From contig JANDJC010000006.1 in NCBI GenBank assembly GCA_024331045.1, positions 1 to 64,000 of the forward strand: a DNA stretch of 64,000 bases, read 5' to 3'. A program made the translations under genes and the position numbers. Of the stretch, positions 52,274 to 63,287 are shown piece after piece; the first letter of the stretch is position 1, and each line of letters opens with the position of its first letter. Below the pieces are notes generated by a model. It was not told the DNA's origin. It made no database searches and saw nothing but the letters and a program-made list of their open reading frames with translations. The DNA is from Nitrospira sp. (GTDB lineage: Bacteria; Nitrospirota; Nitrospiria; Nitrospirales; Nitrospiraceae).

Positions 52274-55042
52274 GTGGCAAAGAAATACGTCTATTACTTT
52301 GGCGATGGCAGGGCCGAAGGCACTGCCGCCATGAAGGAACTGTTGGGTGGTAAAGGCGCAGGGTTAGCGGAAATGACGAATTTGGGCATCTCGGTCCCCC
52401 CGGGGTTTACGATTTCGACCGAGGCCTGTGTCGAATATTACAAGTTGGGCAAGAAGTTCCCTCCGGGTATGTGGGAAGCCGCGTTGCAGGCCCTCAAACG
52501 GGTGGAACGGTCGATGGGCTCGAAATTCGGGGACCCGGAGCGGCCGTTGCTCGTCTCCGTGCGATCCGGCGCACGGGCGTCCATGCCCGGTATGATGGAT
52601 ACGGTGTTGAATGTCGGCTTGACGACCAAAACGGTGGAGGGGCTGGCGGCCAAGACCCGCAACGACCGGTTTGCTCAAGACAGTTACCGGCGGTTTGTGT
52701 CGATGTTCGGCAGCATCGTCATGGGAGTGCCACGCGAGCATTTTGAGGCCATTCTCAAGCACAAAAAAGAGGAAGTCGGGGTCGAACACGACACGCACCT
52801 CGATGCGAGGCACCTGCGCGATTTGGTGGCCAGCTTCAAGGCATTGGTCAAGGAGGAGACGAAGAAGGATTTTCCGGACGATCCGCTTGAGCAGTTGCGG
52901 ATGGCGATCAATGCTGTGTTCTCCTCCTGGTTTGGAGCGAGGGCCGTGACGTATCGCCGCTTGTATAACATTCCCGATTCGTGGGGAACGGCGGTGAATG
53001 TCGTGGCGATGGTCTTCGGCAATATGGGGGAAACCAGTGGCACAGGGGTGGTCTTCACCCGCAATCCGATGACCGGGGAGCGAGGCCTGTTTGGCGAGTG
53101 TCTGATGAATGCGCAGGGCGAAGACGTCGTGGCCGGTATTAGAACGCCCCTGCCGGTGGCTGATCTCGCCCACAAGGTGCCGACGGCTTACAAGGAATTG
53201 GAACAGACCTACAAGAAACTCGAACGCCACTATCGCGACATGCTCGATCTGGAGTTTACGATCCAAGAGGGCAAGCTCTACATGCTGCAAACCAGGGTGG
53301 GAAAGCGGACGGGAATTGCGGCGGTCAAGATCGCGGTGGACATGGTGAAAGAGGGGTTGATTACCAAACAGGAAGCGGTGCGACGGATCGAGCCGGACCA
53401 ACTGGCCCAGTATCTGTACCCCATTTTTGATTCCAAAGAAGAAGCCAAGGCCAACCCGCTGGGCAAGGGGCTGCCGGCTGGACCTGGCGCTGCGGCAGGT
53501 CGCATCGCACTGTCGCCGGATCGCGCTGTGGAAATGAAAGCGGCAGGTGAACGGGTGGTGCTCGTGCGTCAGGAAACGAGCCCGGATGACATCCATGGGA
53601 TGAACGCGGCGGCCGGATTCCTGACGGCTCGGGGGGGCATGACGTCTCATGCCGCTGTCGTTGCGCGTCAAATGGGAAAGGTGTGCGTGGCTGGATGCGA
53701 GGCCGTCGAGGTTGACGGACAGGTGGTCAAAATCGGTGGAAAGGTCTTTCGTGAAGGTGACTACATTTCCATTAACGGTTCAAACGGCAATGTGTACGAA
53801 GGCGATCTTCCCGTTGTCGAATCCGAAGTCATTCAGGTCATTCAAGGCACGTTGGATCCGGCCAAGTCGGAAAAGTACCGGCTCTTCACGACCATTCTGT
53901 CGTGGGCCGATCGGTATCGACGCCTGCGGGTGCGAGCCAATGCCGACATCCCTGAGCAAGCCAAGATTGCTCGAGGATTCGGCGCCGAAGGGATCGGTCT
54001 CTGCCGGACGGAGCATATGTTTTTTGCCGAAGACCGGATCCCCATCATGCAGAAGATGATCTTGGCTCGTACTACGGAAGAACGGGAAAAGTATCTGGAG
54101 CAATTGCTGCCTCTCCAGCGGCAGGACTTCATCGGGCTCTATAGGGAGATGGAGGGCTATCCGGTGACGATTCGCTTGCTGGATCCTCCTCTGCACGAGT
54201 TTCTCCCTAAGCGAGAAGAGCTGATGGTCGAAATCGCTCGGTTGGAGCTGACAGGGCGGGATGGCGCCGCGCTCGAAGAAAAACGACGACTGTTAGCGCG
54301 AGTTGAAGAACTGCACGAATTCAACCCCATGCTCGGACTGAGAGGGTGTCGGCTGGGTATTACCATGCCGGAAATCACCCGGATGCAAGCCCGGGCGATT
54401 ATGGAGGCCGCCTGTGAGCTGGCCAAGGAAGGCAAGAAAATCGTGCCGGAAATCATGATTCCGCTGGTCGGCATGGCGTCGGAGATGAAGGCGCAGAAGG
54501 ACTTGGTTCGTGAAGTGGCTCAGGAGACCATGAAGCGGTATAACGTCAAACTGTCCTATTTGGTGGGGACCATGATCGAGTTGCCCCGTGCTGCGATGAC
54601 CGCCGATCGTATTGCCGAAGAAGCCGAGTTTTTCTCATTCGGTACGAATGATCTCACGCAAACGACGTTTGGATTTTCACGGGACGACGCGGCCAAGTTC
54701 ATCGATGCCTATCGGACCATGAAGATCATGGATTCGGATCCCTTTGCCGTTTTGGACCGAGAGGGAGTTGGGGCCTTGATGCGGCAGGCGATCACCGGCG
54801 GACGCAAAACGAGACCCACCCTCAAGCTCGGTATTTGTGGAGAACATGGCGGTGATCCGAGCTCGGTAGAATTTTGTCACCAGGTCGGCTTGGATTATGT
54901 CAGTTGCTCCCCCTATCGAGTGGCCATCGCCCGGCTGGCAGCCGCCCATGCCGCATTGGCTGAAGAAGCCGCCAAGCAAACGGTTGCGGCAGCGTCGCGA
55001 CCTAAGGCAACCAGGAAGGAGCCCTCGCGCAAGAAACGGTGA
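52274..55042 (+). CDS. ppdK: Pyruvate, phosphate dikinase
   Basis: This enzyme interconverts pyruvate and phosphoenolpyruvate using ATP and phosphate. The GTG at 52274 has 'aaaggagag' eight bases upstream and gives the usual start 'MAKKYVYYFGDGRAEG' (922 residues); the ATG at 52226 would add 16. The phospho-histidine loop is 'GGMTSHAAVVARQMGK'. The PEP-binding end has the catalytic Cys in 'GICGEHGGDPSS'. It supplies PEP for gluconeogenesis or for a reductive carbon cycle (inference). ribD overlaps by four bases. Confidence 0.97.
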   Translation: MAKKYVYYFGDGRAEGTAAMKELLGGKGAGLAEMTNLGISVPPGFTISTEACVEYYKLGKKFPPGMWEAALQALKRVERSMGSKFGDPERPLLVSVRSGARASMPGMMDTVLNVGLTTKTVEGLAAKTRNDRFAQDSYRRFVSMFGSIVMGVPREHFEAILKHKKEEVGVEHDTHLDARHLRDLVASFKALVKEETKKDFPDDPLEQLRMAINAVFSSWFGARAVTYRRLYNIPDSWGTAVNVVAMVFGNMGETSGTGVVFTRNPMTGERGLFGECLMNAQGEDVVAGIRTPLPVADLAHKVPTAYKELEQTYKKLERHYRDMLDLEFTIQEGKLYMLQTRVGKRTGIAAVKIAVDMVKEGLITKQEAVRRIEPDQLAQYLYPIFDSKEEAKANPLGKGLPAGPGAAAGRIALSPDRAVEMKAAGERVVLVRQETSPDDIHGMNAAAGFLTARGGMTSHAAVVARQMGKVCVAGCEAVEVDGQVVKIGGKVFREGDYISINGSNGNVYEGDLPVVESEVIQVIQGTLDPAKSEKYRLFTTILSWADRYRRLRVRANADIPEQAKIARGFGAEGIGLCRTEHMFFAEDRIPIMQKMILARTTEEREKYLEQLLPLQRQDFIGLYREMEGYPVTIRLLDPPLHEFLPKREELMVEIARLELTGRDGAALEEKRRLLARVEELHEFNPMLGLRGCRLGITMPEITRMQARAIMEAACELAKEGKKIVPEIMIPLVGMASEMKAQKDLVREVAQETMKRYNVKLSYLVGTMIELPRAAMTADRIAEEAEFFSFGTNDLTQTTFGFSRDDAAKFIDAYRTMKIMDSDPFAVLDREGVGALMRQAITGGRKTRPTLKLGICGEHGGDPSSVEFCHQVGLDYVSCSPYRVAIARLAAAHAALAEEAAKQTVAAASRPKATRKEPSRKKR

Positions 55043-56148
55043 CGGGCGATCTTCAGTTCATGACCCAGGCCCTTCGGCTCGCGGCGAAGGGGCGAGGGAC
55101 CACCAGTCCCAATCCGATGGTCGGAGCTCTGGTCGTCAAGGATGGTCGGGTGGTCGGTCAAGGATATCACCGGCGGCCAGGCCTTCCCCATGCTGAAATC
55201 CTGGCCCTCCGTCGGGCCGGCGCCCATGCTCGCGATGCCACCCTGTACGTTACGCTTGAACCCTGTTGCCATGTTCGTAAACGAACACCGCCCTGCGTGC
55301 CAGCTGTGATCAGCTCGGGGGTCCGCCGAGTGGTCATCGCCACGACCGACCCGAACCCGGCTGTGAGGGGGCGAGGTGTCGTGGCGCTTCGGCAGGCTGG
55401 TCTCGCCGTGACGGTCGGCGTCGCACGTCGGGAGGCTCAGGAGTTGAACAGAGCCTACTTCCGTTGGGTCACCACCGGCTATCCGTTTGTCATCTTGAAG
55501 GCCGGTATGACACTGGATGGAAAAATTGCCACGGCCGCGGGAGAATCACACTGGATTACCGGTCAACAGGCCCGGTGCGAGGTCCATCGGCTCCGTCGCG
55601 AAGTGGATGCCATCTTGGTTGGCGTGGGAACGGTCCTCCGGGATGATCCATCGTTGACCGCGCGAACCGGCCCGCGGTTAGCCCGCTTGGCTGGAAGACA
55701 GCCGCTTCGTCTTGTTGTGGACAGCCGCTTGCGCGTGCCGGAAAGGGCGAAGATTCTTGATCATCAAGAGGCCGCGAAAACCCTGGTCGCCACCACTGCC
55801 CTAGCCGATCCTGCGCGAAAGCAACGGTTACAAGAACGGGGAGTTGAAGTCCTCACACTTCCAAGCACCGGGGGGCGAGTGTCGCTACGGTCGCTGATGC
55901 GGGAATTGGGACAGCGGGGAGTGACCTCTGTGCTGCTGGAAGGCGGCGGAGAGTTGAATGCCGCCATGCTCCACGCTGGCCTCGTCCAACGGGTCCGCCT
56001 CTATGTGGCGCCGTTGTTGCTGGGGGGGGAGAAGGCCAAGGGGCTCATTGGGGGGCAAGGGGCCGCACGATTAGCATCGGCCCATCAACTACGTCACCTG
56101 ATGATCCGTTGGGTGGGAAAGGATCTGGTGATCGAGGGCGATCTATGA
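55039..56148 (+). CDS. ribD: Bifunctional riboflavin biosynthesis deaminase/reductase RibD
   Basis: RibD performs the second and third steps of riboflavin synthesis. The deaminase domain has the zinc ligands in 'HAEI' (H51) and 'PCCHVRKRTPPC' (C76 or C77, C86). The reductase domain from about residue 150 begins 'PFVILKAGMTLDGKIATAAGESHWITG' and ends with 'VTSVLLEGGGELNAAML'. It starts at GTG overlapping the ppdK stop; 369 residues is normal. A secreted esterase gene overlaps its end. Confidence 0.96.
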   Translation: MTGDLQFMTQALRLAAKGRGTTSPNPMVGALVVKDGRVVGQGYHRRPGLPHAEILALRRAGAHARDATLYVTLEPCCHVRKRTPPCVPAVISSGVRRVVIATTDPNPAVRGRGVVALRQAGLAVTVGVARREAQELNRAYFRWVTTGYPFVILKAGMTLDGKIATAAGESHWITGQQARCEVHRLRREVDAILVGVGTVLRDDPSLTARTGPRLARLAGRQPLRLVVDSRLRVPERAKILDHQEAAKTLVATTALADPARKQRLQERGVEVLTLPSTGGRVSLRSLMRELGQRGVTSVLLEGGGELNAAMLHAGLVQRVRLYVAPLLLGGEKAKGLIGGQGAARLASAHQLRHLMIRWVGKDLVIEGDL

Positions 56149-57431
56149 GGAGCCTGTGGGTTAGTCTGGCTGTTCTGTTGGTGCTATGGTGGCCGCCGAC
56201 GGGTGGTTTGGCCAAGGACACTCATGAGAAAGAACCGGATGAGCTGGCCATTAAGGTCTTTCAGTATTTCGATGCGCCGACGAGCGAGGAGGCAGAGCAG
56301 AAGTTAGAGGAGCTCCTAAACCATCCGGAGGCGTCCCTTGCTCGGATAGAAAGTATCATGAGGGCTGGGCGGTCTTATGACGTGAGGCAAACCGGAACGT
56401 TTTCCGATCTGCAGGTGTCTGTTCGTGGACGGTCCTATTCCTTGGCGCTTGCCGTTCCCTCATCCTATGACCCGGCAAAAAGCATCGGACTGGTCGTCTG
56501 TTTACATGGAGCTGGCTTTGACGGCGAGGCGTATTTGGAGCGGTGGCGGGCCCGATTGGGTGATGCCTATATCCTGGCCTGTCCGACCTATCCCTCCGGG
56601 GCGTGGTTTACGAGGCGGGCCGAGGACTTGGTACTGGCGACCGTCTCTGACCTGCGTCGAAAGTACCACATCGATCCTGACCGCATTTTTCTGACCGGTA
56701 TGTCGAATGGAGGCATTGGGACCTGGTTGATCGGCCTACACCATGCCTACCTGTTTGCGGGACTGGCGCCGATGGCTAGCGGATTGGATCGGGTCTTGTT
56801 ACCGTTCCTCGAAAATCTCCGAAATACGCCGGTCTATATCATCCATGGAGTCAAAGATCAGGTCATGCCGGTGGAGTTAAGTCGAACCATCGTCCGTGAA
56901 CTGGAGGCATTGGGGTATCCCTATGTCTATCGTGAGCATGAACGAGAACACCCCCTAGCGGGCGGACATTATTTCCCGCGGGAGGAACTGCCGGACCTCG
57001 TGGCATGGCTGAACGGCCAACGCCGTAATCCTTTGCCTGCTCGGCTGACGGTGGTGCGAGACGCGAGCCACCTTCAGTCGTTCAGCTGGGTTCGTCTGGA
57101 GGTGACGGATCATATTGCGGCCTTTTCCGACGACTTGGTTGACAAGACGGACGACCGGATCAGACGACGTGAATATGCGAAGCTCGATGCCATGGTCGCG
57201 GGAACGAACAGGATTGAAGTCCGGACCGAGCGGGTCAGACGGTATAGTTTGTTTTTGAATGATCGTTTGGTGGATCTGTCCAAACCCGTCACCGTGGTGA
57301 CCAATGGACGGGTCTCGTTTGAAGGGATGGTGACCCCCTCGCTCAGGACCCTCCTTGAGCAGGCGCGACTGCGGCCATGGGAGGAACCATTTCCCGTCCA
57401 CCTCACGATCTCGGTCGAGGATCACCCATGA
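56145..57431 (+). CDS. Secreted alpha/beta-hydrolase (esterase/depolymerase-like)
   Basis: The ATG at 56145 overlaps the ribD stop and gives 428 residues with a signal peptide ('LWVSLAVLLVLWWPPTGGLA'). The hydrolase core has 'GLVVCLHGAGFDG' (oxyanion), nucleophile S187 in 'GMSNGG', Asp in 'IIHGVKDQVMP' and a candidate His in 'LAGGHYF'. It resembles PHB depolymerase or feruloyl-esterase-like proteins. The C-terminal 120 residues look like a separate beta-rich domain. The substrate is unknown, and the position within a riboflavin cluster gives no clear link. Confidence 0.85.
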   Translation: MRSLWVSLAVLLVLWWPPTGGLAKDTHEKEPDELAIKVFQYFDAPTSEEAEQKLEELLNHPEASLARIESIMRAGRSYDVRQTGTFSDLQVSVRGRSYSLALAVPSSYDPAKSIGLVVCLHGAGFDGEAYLERWRARLGDAYILACPTYPSGAWFTRRAEDLVLATVSDLRRKYHIDPDRIFLTGMSNGGIGTWLIGLHHAYLFAGLAPMASGLDRVLLPFLENLRNTPVYIIHGVKDQVMPVELSRTIVRELEALGYPYVYREHEREHPLAGGHYFPREELPDLVAWLNGQRRNPLPARLTVVRDASHLQSFSWVRLEVTDHIAAFSDDLVDKTDDRIRRREYAKLDAMVAGTNRIEVRTERVRRYSLFLNDRLVDLSKPVTVVTNGRVSFEGMVTPSLRTLLEQARLRPWEEPFPVHLTISVEDHP

Positions 57432-57574
57432 ACTGGCAAGGGCTGAGGGGGGCAAGGGGTTCGCGAGAGGGATTCTGTGGCGGTTCTGTTAGGGCCTGTT
57501 CTTGACCAACGGACTCCTGTCCGGGCAAAGGTGTTCCAGCCTCCACCGCTCGGTCTCGCCGGCGTGGTGCGGCG

Positions 57575-58744
57575 ATGACCACGTCCCGCAGTTTCGTGTT
57601 AATCTGCACGGTCGGCGTCTTTTGCTTTATTAGCTACAACATGGTGCGGATGCCGGCTTTGTCGCTGTTTGCGGAATCGCTGGGCGCGGACCCGGAACGA
57701 ATCGGACTTGTGGTCTCCGTCTCAACCCTAACCGGCGTTCTGCTCAAACTGCCGGCTGGCGCTCTCTCGGACGTCTATGGTAGGCGGATGCTGTTGCGGG
57801 TTGGGGTCGTGGCCTTTGGGCTTCCACCGTTTGTCTATCCCTTCGTCAGTGACATCAATACCCTGACTCTCCTCCGGTTTGTTCATGGGTTTGCTACAGC
57901 CATTTTCGCGCCGAGCGCGCTGGCGACGGTTGCCGAGCTCTACCGCGAACGGCGAGGAGCGGCATTGGGGACCTATACGGCCTGCACACAATCGGGAGCC
58001 TTGCTGGGACCATTTATGGGAGGGCTGTTGGTTCATAATGTCGGCTTTCCAGTCGCCTTCGTGACGGCCGGTTTGTTCGGTTGCATTGGCATGGTGCTGT
58101 TTTACAGTCTGCCGCTTAACGTCGCGGCTCCGTCAGTCAAAGACAAGCGATGGGCGGCAGCATGGTCTGAGATGTGGAAAGGGTTCACTGCAGTCGCGCG
58201 AAACACGAAGGTATTGGTGACGAGCGTGACGGATGCGGCAAAGATGATCGCCAACGGGGCCTTGATGGCATTTTTGCCCTTGTACGGGGTGACAGTGGGT
58301 TTGAACCCCGGCGAAGTGGGGCTTTTATTCAGTGTGCAGGCCTTCACCTCGTTTTTTTCTAAGCCGATCATGGGGCGGGTCTCGGATCGAGTCGGACGCC
58401 GGCCATTGATCCTGTTCGGGTTGGGCATCTGCGCGGCGACGTTTGTTGCGATTCCGCACATCTCAATGTTCCCTATACTGGTCGTCCTCTCAGCCGGTTT
58501 CGGCTTTGGCGAAGCGGTCGTGTCCTCTTCATCGTCGGCCTTGGTCGCCGACAGTTCCGAGTTCAAGCGGCTGGGGGCGGGGCTGGGCATGCAAGGAATG
58601 ATCATGGATATCGGTCATGCGAGTGGGCCGCTGCTGGCCGGCCTGCTGGTTGCGCGTCTGAGCTACGAACAGGCGTTCGCCATCATCGGCGCCGTTCAAT
58701 TGATGGCCGGGGCTCTGTTCTGGCTGGTGACCAGAAATCGCTGA
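57575..58744 (+). CDS. Major facilitator superfamily transporter
   Basis: The 389-residue membrane protein has about twelve hydrophobic segments. The MFS loop motif is present as 'GALSDVYGRRMLLRVGV' and repeated as 'GRVSDRVGRRPLILFGLGI' in the second half. The substrate is not evident; multidrug-type permeases have this size. The gap to the hydrolase gene is 143 bases. Confidence 0.9.
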   Translation: MTTSRSFVLICTVGVFCFISYNMVRMPALSLFAESLGADPERIGLVVSVSTLTGVLLKLPAGALSDVYGRRMLLRVGVVAFGLPPFVYPFVSDINTLTLLRFVHGFATAIFAPSALATVAELYRERRGAALGTYTACTQSGALLGPFMGGLLVHNVGFPVAFVTAGLFGCIGMVLFYSLPLNVAAPSVKDKRWAAAWSEMWKGFTAVARNTKVLVTSVTDAAKMIANGALMAFLPLYGVTVGLNPGEVGLLFSVQAFTSFFSKPIMGRVSDRVGRRPLILFGLGICAATFVAIPHISMFPILVVLSAGFGFGEAVVSSSSSALVADSSEFKRLGAGLGMQGMIMDIGHASGPLLAGLLVARLSYEQAFAIIGAVQLMAGALFWLVTRNR

Positions 58745-58755
58745 CCGACGAGCGG

Positions 58756-58764
58756 TGTTATAAT
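58756..58764 (+). promoter_or_regulatory. Extended -10 promoter candidate for ribE
   Basis: TGTTATAAT is a perfect extended -10 box (TGn-TATAAT). No -35 box is needed or seen. It lies 71 bases before the ribE ATG. Confidence 0.5.
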
Positions 58765-58834
58765 GCCTCGCAAGCCGCCGTCTTTTATGGTTGCGGTGGT
58801 GCTACGTCCTCAACCTCACAGGGAGCGCTGAGCC

Positions 58835-59494
58835 ATGTTTACGGGCATTGTCGAAGAAGTGGGCGCTATCGTCTCCGTTGAGAAGACAGTGAAGGGCGCC
58901 AGGCTGACTATTCTGGCCTCGAGAGTGATGGATGATCTGCGAGTCGGTGATAGTGTGAGTGTCAATGGGGTCTGTTTGACGGCGGCGTCGGTCGGAGAAA
59001 AAGACTTTTCCGTGGATGTCTCGTCTGAAACGCTCGCCGTGACCACGTTGGGAGGAGTCGTCATCGGTACCCCGGTCAATTTGGAGCGGGCGATGCGCTT
59101 GAACGAGCGGATCGGGGGCCACCTGGTGGCGGGCCACGTCGATGGAGTTGGAATTGTAAAAAGTCGACGACAGGAGGGAGATACCACGGTGCTGACCATC
59201 GAGGCTCCGTCATCGATCCTACGGTATTGCGTAGCCAAGGGGTCGATTGCGGTGGATGGCGTGAGTTTAACGATCAACGGGGTCACTGATCGCAGCTTCA
59301 GTGTGGCCATCATCCCTCATACGGCCAAGGTGACGACCTTGGGGCTTAAGCAAGTGAACGACGCGCTCAATCTTGAATCCGACTTGATCGGCAAATATGT
59401 CGAGCGTCTGCTTCAGGAGCGAAGCCAACTTTCAAAACCCAAGACGGCTCCCGTCATCGATGCAGACTATCTTCAGAAGCGGGGATTGATCTAA
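58835..59494 (+). CDS. ribE: Riboflavin synthase, alpha chain
   Basis: The last enzyme of riboflavin synthesis, it dismutates two lumazines. The 219 residues contain two similar barrels: 'MFTGIVEEVGAIVSVE' with 'VGDSVSVNGVCLTA', then 'HLVAGHVDGVGIV' with 'KGSIAVDGVSLTING'. The start is certain from 'MFTGIVEE' and 'agggagcgctgagcc' upstream. ribBA and ribH, expected next to it, are not in the window. Confidence 0.97.
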   Translation: MFTGIVEEVGAIVSVEKTVKGARLTILASRVMDDLRVGDSVSVNGVCLTAASVGEKDFSVDVSSETLAVTTLGGVVIGTPVNLERAMRLNERIGGHLVAGHVDGVGIVKSRRQEGDTTVLTIEAPSSILRYCVAKGSIAVDGVSLTINGVTDRSFSVAIIPHTAKVTTLGLKQVNDALNLESDLIGKYVERLLQERSQLSKPKTAPVIDADYLQKRGLI

Positions 59495-59528
59495 GTGGTG
59501 GTTGAGATGGTTGAAGCGGGTCAGCACC

Positions 59529-59753
59529 TTACGGTTCGTTCTGGGCGGAAGAGCGGAAGAGGACATGCAGACCGAGACCGGCGAGAATGGAAGTGATGAT
59601 CACAATGAGTAGCAAGGTGTCAAAGCTTGGCGGGCCGAAGAGGAGTTTGTACACGTGCACGGCGACAATAGGAAGGGCCACGGCGCCGGTCAGTGCCATG
59701 ATATGTCGACGCAGGTAGATTGGCTCACCCGGTCTTCTCCCGCCCCTTCCCAC
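59529..59753 (-). CDS. Small two-helix membrane protein of unknown function
   Basis: The 74-residue product has two hydrophobic segments ('IMALTGAVALPIVAVHVYKLLF' and 'FDTLLLIVIITSILAGLGLHVLF') and a basic N-terminus, so it is an inner-membrane protein. It lies 18 bases downstream of acs on the same strand, as DUF485-like partners of acetate enzymes do, but its sequence does not clearly match that family. The function is unknown. Confidence 0.65.
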   Translation of the reverse strand: MGRGGRRPGEPIYLRRHIMALTGAVALPIVAVHVYKLLFGPPSFDTLLLIVIITSILAGLGLHVLFRSSAQNEP

Positions 59754-59771
59754 GGCCGTTCCTCCGCATCC

Positions 59772-61661
<1,890 letters not shown>

Positions 61662-61707
61662 GAATTATGACCTCCTTCCTTCTCGACGGCTGAGTGCCCT
61701 GGTGTGC

Positions 61708-61736
61708 ATTATGGAGAAAACATGCTCAGGCTGCAA
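61708..61736 (-). promoter_or_regulatory. Sigma-70-type promoter candidate for acs
   Basis: On the minus strand TTGCAG-N17-CATAAT is centred about 60 bases before the acs ATG. The -10 box is 5 of 6; the -35 box matches only in TTG. Confidence 0.4.
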
Positions 61737-61824
61737 CTGAATGAGGCCGACGGGACCACGAATCCATTCCGCGGCGGATTTGCGGTATTTTATCGTGGAT
61801 GAGCAAGCCGGACGTGCCGCATTC

Positions 61825-61853
61825 TTGACAGTGGGAGGAGGGGGCGGTAGGTT
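61825..61853 (+). promoter_or_regulatory. Sigma-70-type promoter candidate for the caspase-fold gene
   Basis: TTGACA-N17-TAGGTT has a perfect -35 and three of six -10 bases, like the glyQ site. It ends about 70 bases before the ATG. Confidence 0.35.
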
Positions 61854-61924
61854 GGCTGGCAATTTGTCAAGGGACCTTTATCCGATATCCATTATCTGTT
61901 CCGTCTGTTCTGATTTTTGAGACG

Positions 61925-62818
61925 ATGATGAAACGGTTTTTTCGGGGGTGGGGATGTGGCATGGCGTTGTTGATAGTAGTGGTCGGTCTGTGGCAGTGCC
62001 TCTGCCCTCCGAGTGGGTGGGCGCAAGCGGGAAAACCAGAGGGGCTTTATTATAAGTCCTGGGCCGTGGTCATTGGCATTGAACACTACGTGGTGGCGCC
62101 GCCCGTTCCAGGAGCGGTCACCGACGCCAAGCAGGTGGCAGAAGCGTTTCGGCGATTGGGTTTTGACGAAGTCGTGGAGATTTACGACAAGACCGCGACC
62201 TCCCGCCACCTCCATCAATTGTTGACCGATATTTTGCCCAGGAAAGTCGGTCGCATGGACCGGCTGGTGATCTTTTATACGGGCCATGTCGGGACTGCAC
62301 AGGATGCGGATGGCGAGGAGCGGAGTTACTTGGTGCCAATCGATGCGCAGATCGCCCATCCGGGTAAGGCTGTGACGGTGGGGCACCTAAAGGAATTTAC
62401 GAGAAGGACCGCCTCGAAACATACGGTGTTACTGTTTGATGCGCCTGTCTTTGGATGGGAGGTGACTCCGCCAGCCAAGCTGTCGCTAGAAGGCCGGGCG
62501 GTGCCCGAGGAGGAGATGGAACGACGAGCCGTTCAGGTGATCAGTGCGGCTCGCAAGGGCGAGTCTTCGATGCGTGTGGAGGGAAACAGCCTGTTTGTGC
62601 AGTCGCTCCTAGCCGGACTCGCTGGTCAAGCGGATCTGGACAGAAATGGCTGGCTGTTGGTTTCCGAGTTGGGGAGGTATCTTGTCGAGCAGGTTGAACA
62701 AGCATCCGGCGGTACCCAGCATCCCGTGAGTCTCAGAATCGATGGCGACGGCGATACCGTGTTGATTGAGGGGCGAAAGGAGTCTCTCACTGGAGGCCAC
62801 GAAGCAAACAGCCCCTGA
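61925..62818 (+). CDS. Secreted caspase-fold protein lacking the catalytic cysteine
   Basis: The 297-residue precursor has a signal peptide ('GMALLIVVVGLWQCLCPPSGWAQA'). The next 180 residues follow the peptidase C14 (caspase) fold: 'WAVVIGIEHY', 'GAVTDAKQVAEAFRRLGF', 'RLVIFYTGHVGTAQDADGEERSYLVPID'. The catalytic His is kept (H121), though 'YSGHG' is 'YTGHVG'. The strand that normally ends 'DACxSG' reads 'LLFDAPVFGWEV', with Pro174 in place of the catalytic Cys. It is probably enzymatically dead and acts as a binding protein. The C-terminal part resembles the 'F...LL.GL.G..D.n.dG' region of metacaspases. Confidence 0.85.
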   Translation: MMKRFFRGWGCGMALLIVVVGLWQCLCPPSGWAQAGKPEGLYYKSWAVVIGIEHYVVAPPVPGAVTDAKQVAEAFRRLGFDEVVEIYDKTATSRHLHQLLTDILPRKVGRMDRLVIFYTGHVGTAQDADGEERSYLVPIDAQIAHPGKAVTVGHLKEFTRRTASKHTVLLFDAPVFGWEVTPPAKLSLEGRAVPEEEMERRAVQVISAARKGESSMRVEGNSLFVQSLLAGLAGQADLDRNGWLLVSELGRYLVEQVEQASGGTQHPVSLRIDGDGDTVLIEGRKESLTGGHEANSP

Positions 62819-62909
62819 AACCTCCACGCTGCTGCGGGGGATGTGTAAGATCACCACGGTTCCGGTTCTTGCGATTGAGGGAGCGGAGAGTCGAGGGTGT
62901 TCCTGATTG

Positions 62910-63080
62910 CTAATCTTTTTCTCCTCCCTGCAGATAGCTCAACCCGATCTTGATGGCGCGGCGGGCGATTTCCGCCTGGCGCTCTGTCGGATAGGCGGCC
63001 AGGATCGCTGCCGCCTTGGGGTCCTGAATATCAAGATTCACGATCGTGATAACTCCATTTGCAATATGAATGTCCGCCAT
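62910..63080 (-). CDS. Small protein of 56 residues, unknown function (absent from the ORF track)
   Basis: Read from the minus strand, the ATG at 63080 gives 'MADIHIANGVITIVNLDIQ' followed by 'DPKAAAILAAYPTERQAEIARRAIKIGLSYLQGGEKD' and TAG at 62912. 'agaaaggatgg' is placed six to ten bases before the ATG. The sequence is soluble, Ala/Ile-rich, mixed strand then helix, and free of low-complexity bias. It is too short for the ORF track cut-off. No family was recognised. Confidence 0.6.
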   Translation of the reverse strand: MADIHIANGVITIVNLDIQDPKAAAILAAYPTERQAEIARRAIKIGLSYLQGGEKD

Positions 63081-63287
63081 AGGCCCATCCTTTCTCTTCA
63101 GGAAGTAGTTTTTTCAGAAGTCTGTCAGGTGACGACAGGAGGCCTGTCCTCCTTCTTGGCTTCGATGGTGTTTCGTTGACGATGTTGGGGGGGCATGTTA
63201 GCATGACATCGCTTTTTTCTGGGCTCAAAGTTGATCCCTCCAGGTCATGCTTCGGTCATCTTTGGTCGTCTCAAAGGAGGACGTGTT

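Noticed and set aside
52364-53671. 435-residue minus-strand ORF inside ppdK
   Set aside because: It is antisense to conserved PPDK sequence and has no motif.
58745-58834. FMN riboswitch before ribE
   Set aside because: The gap is only 90 bases, and the conserved RFN-element segments were not seen.
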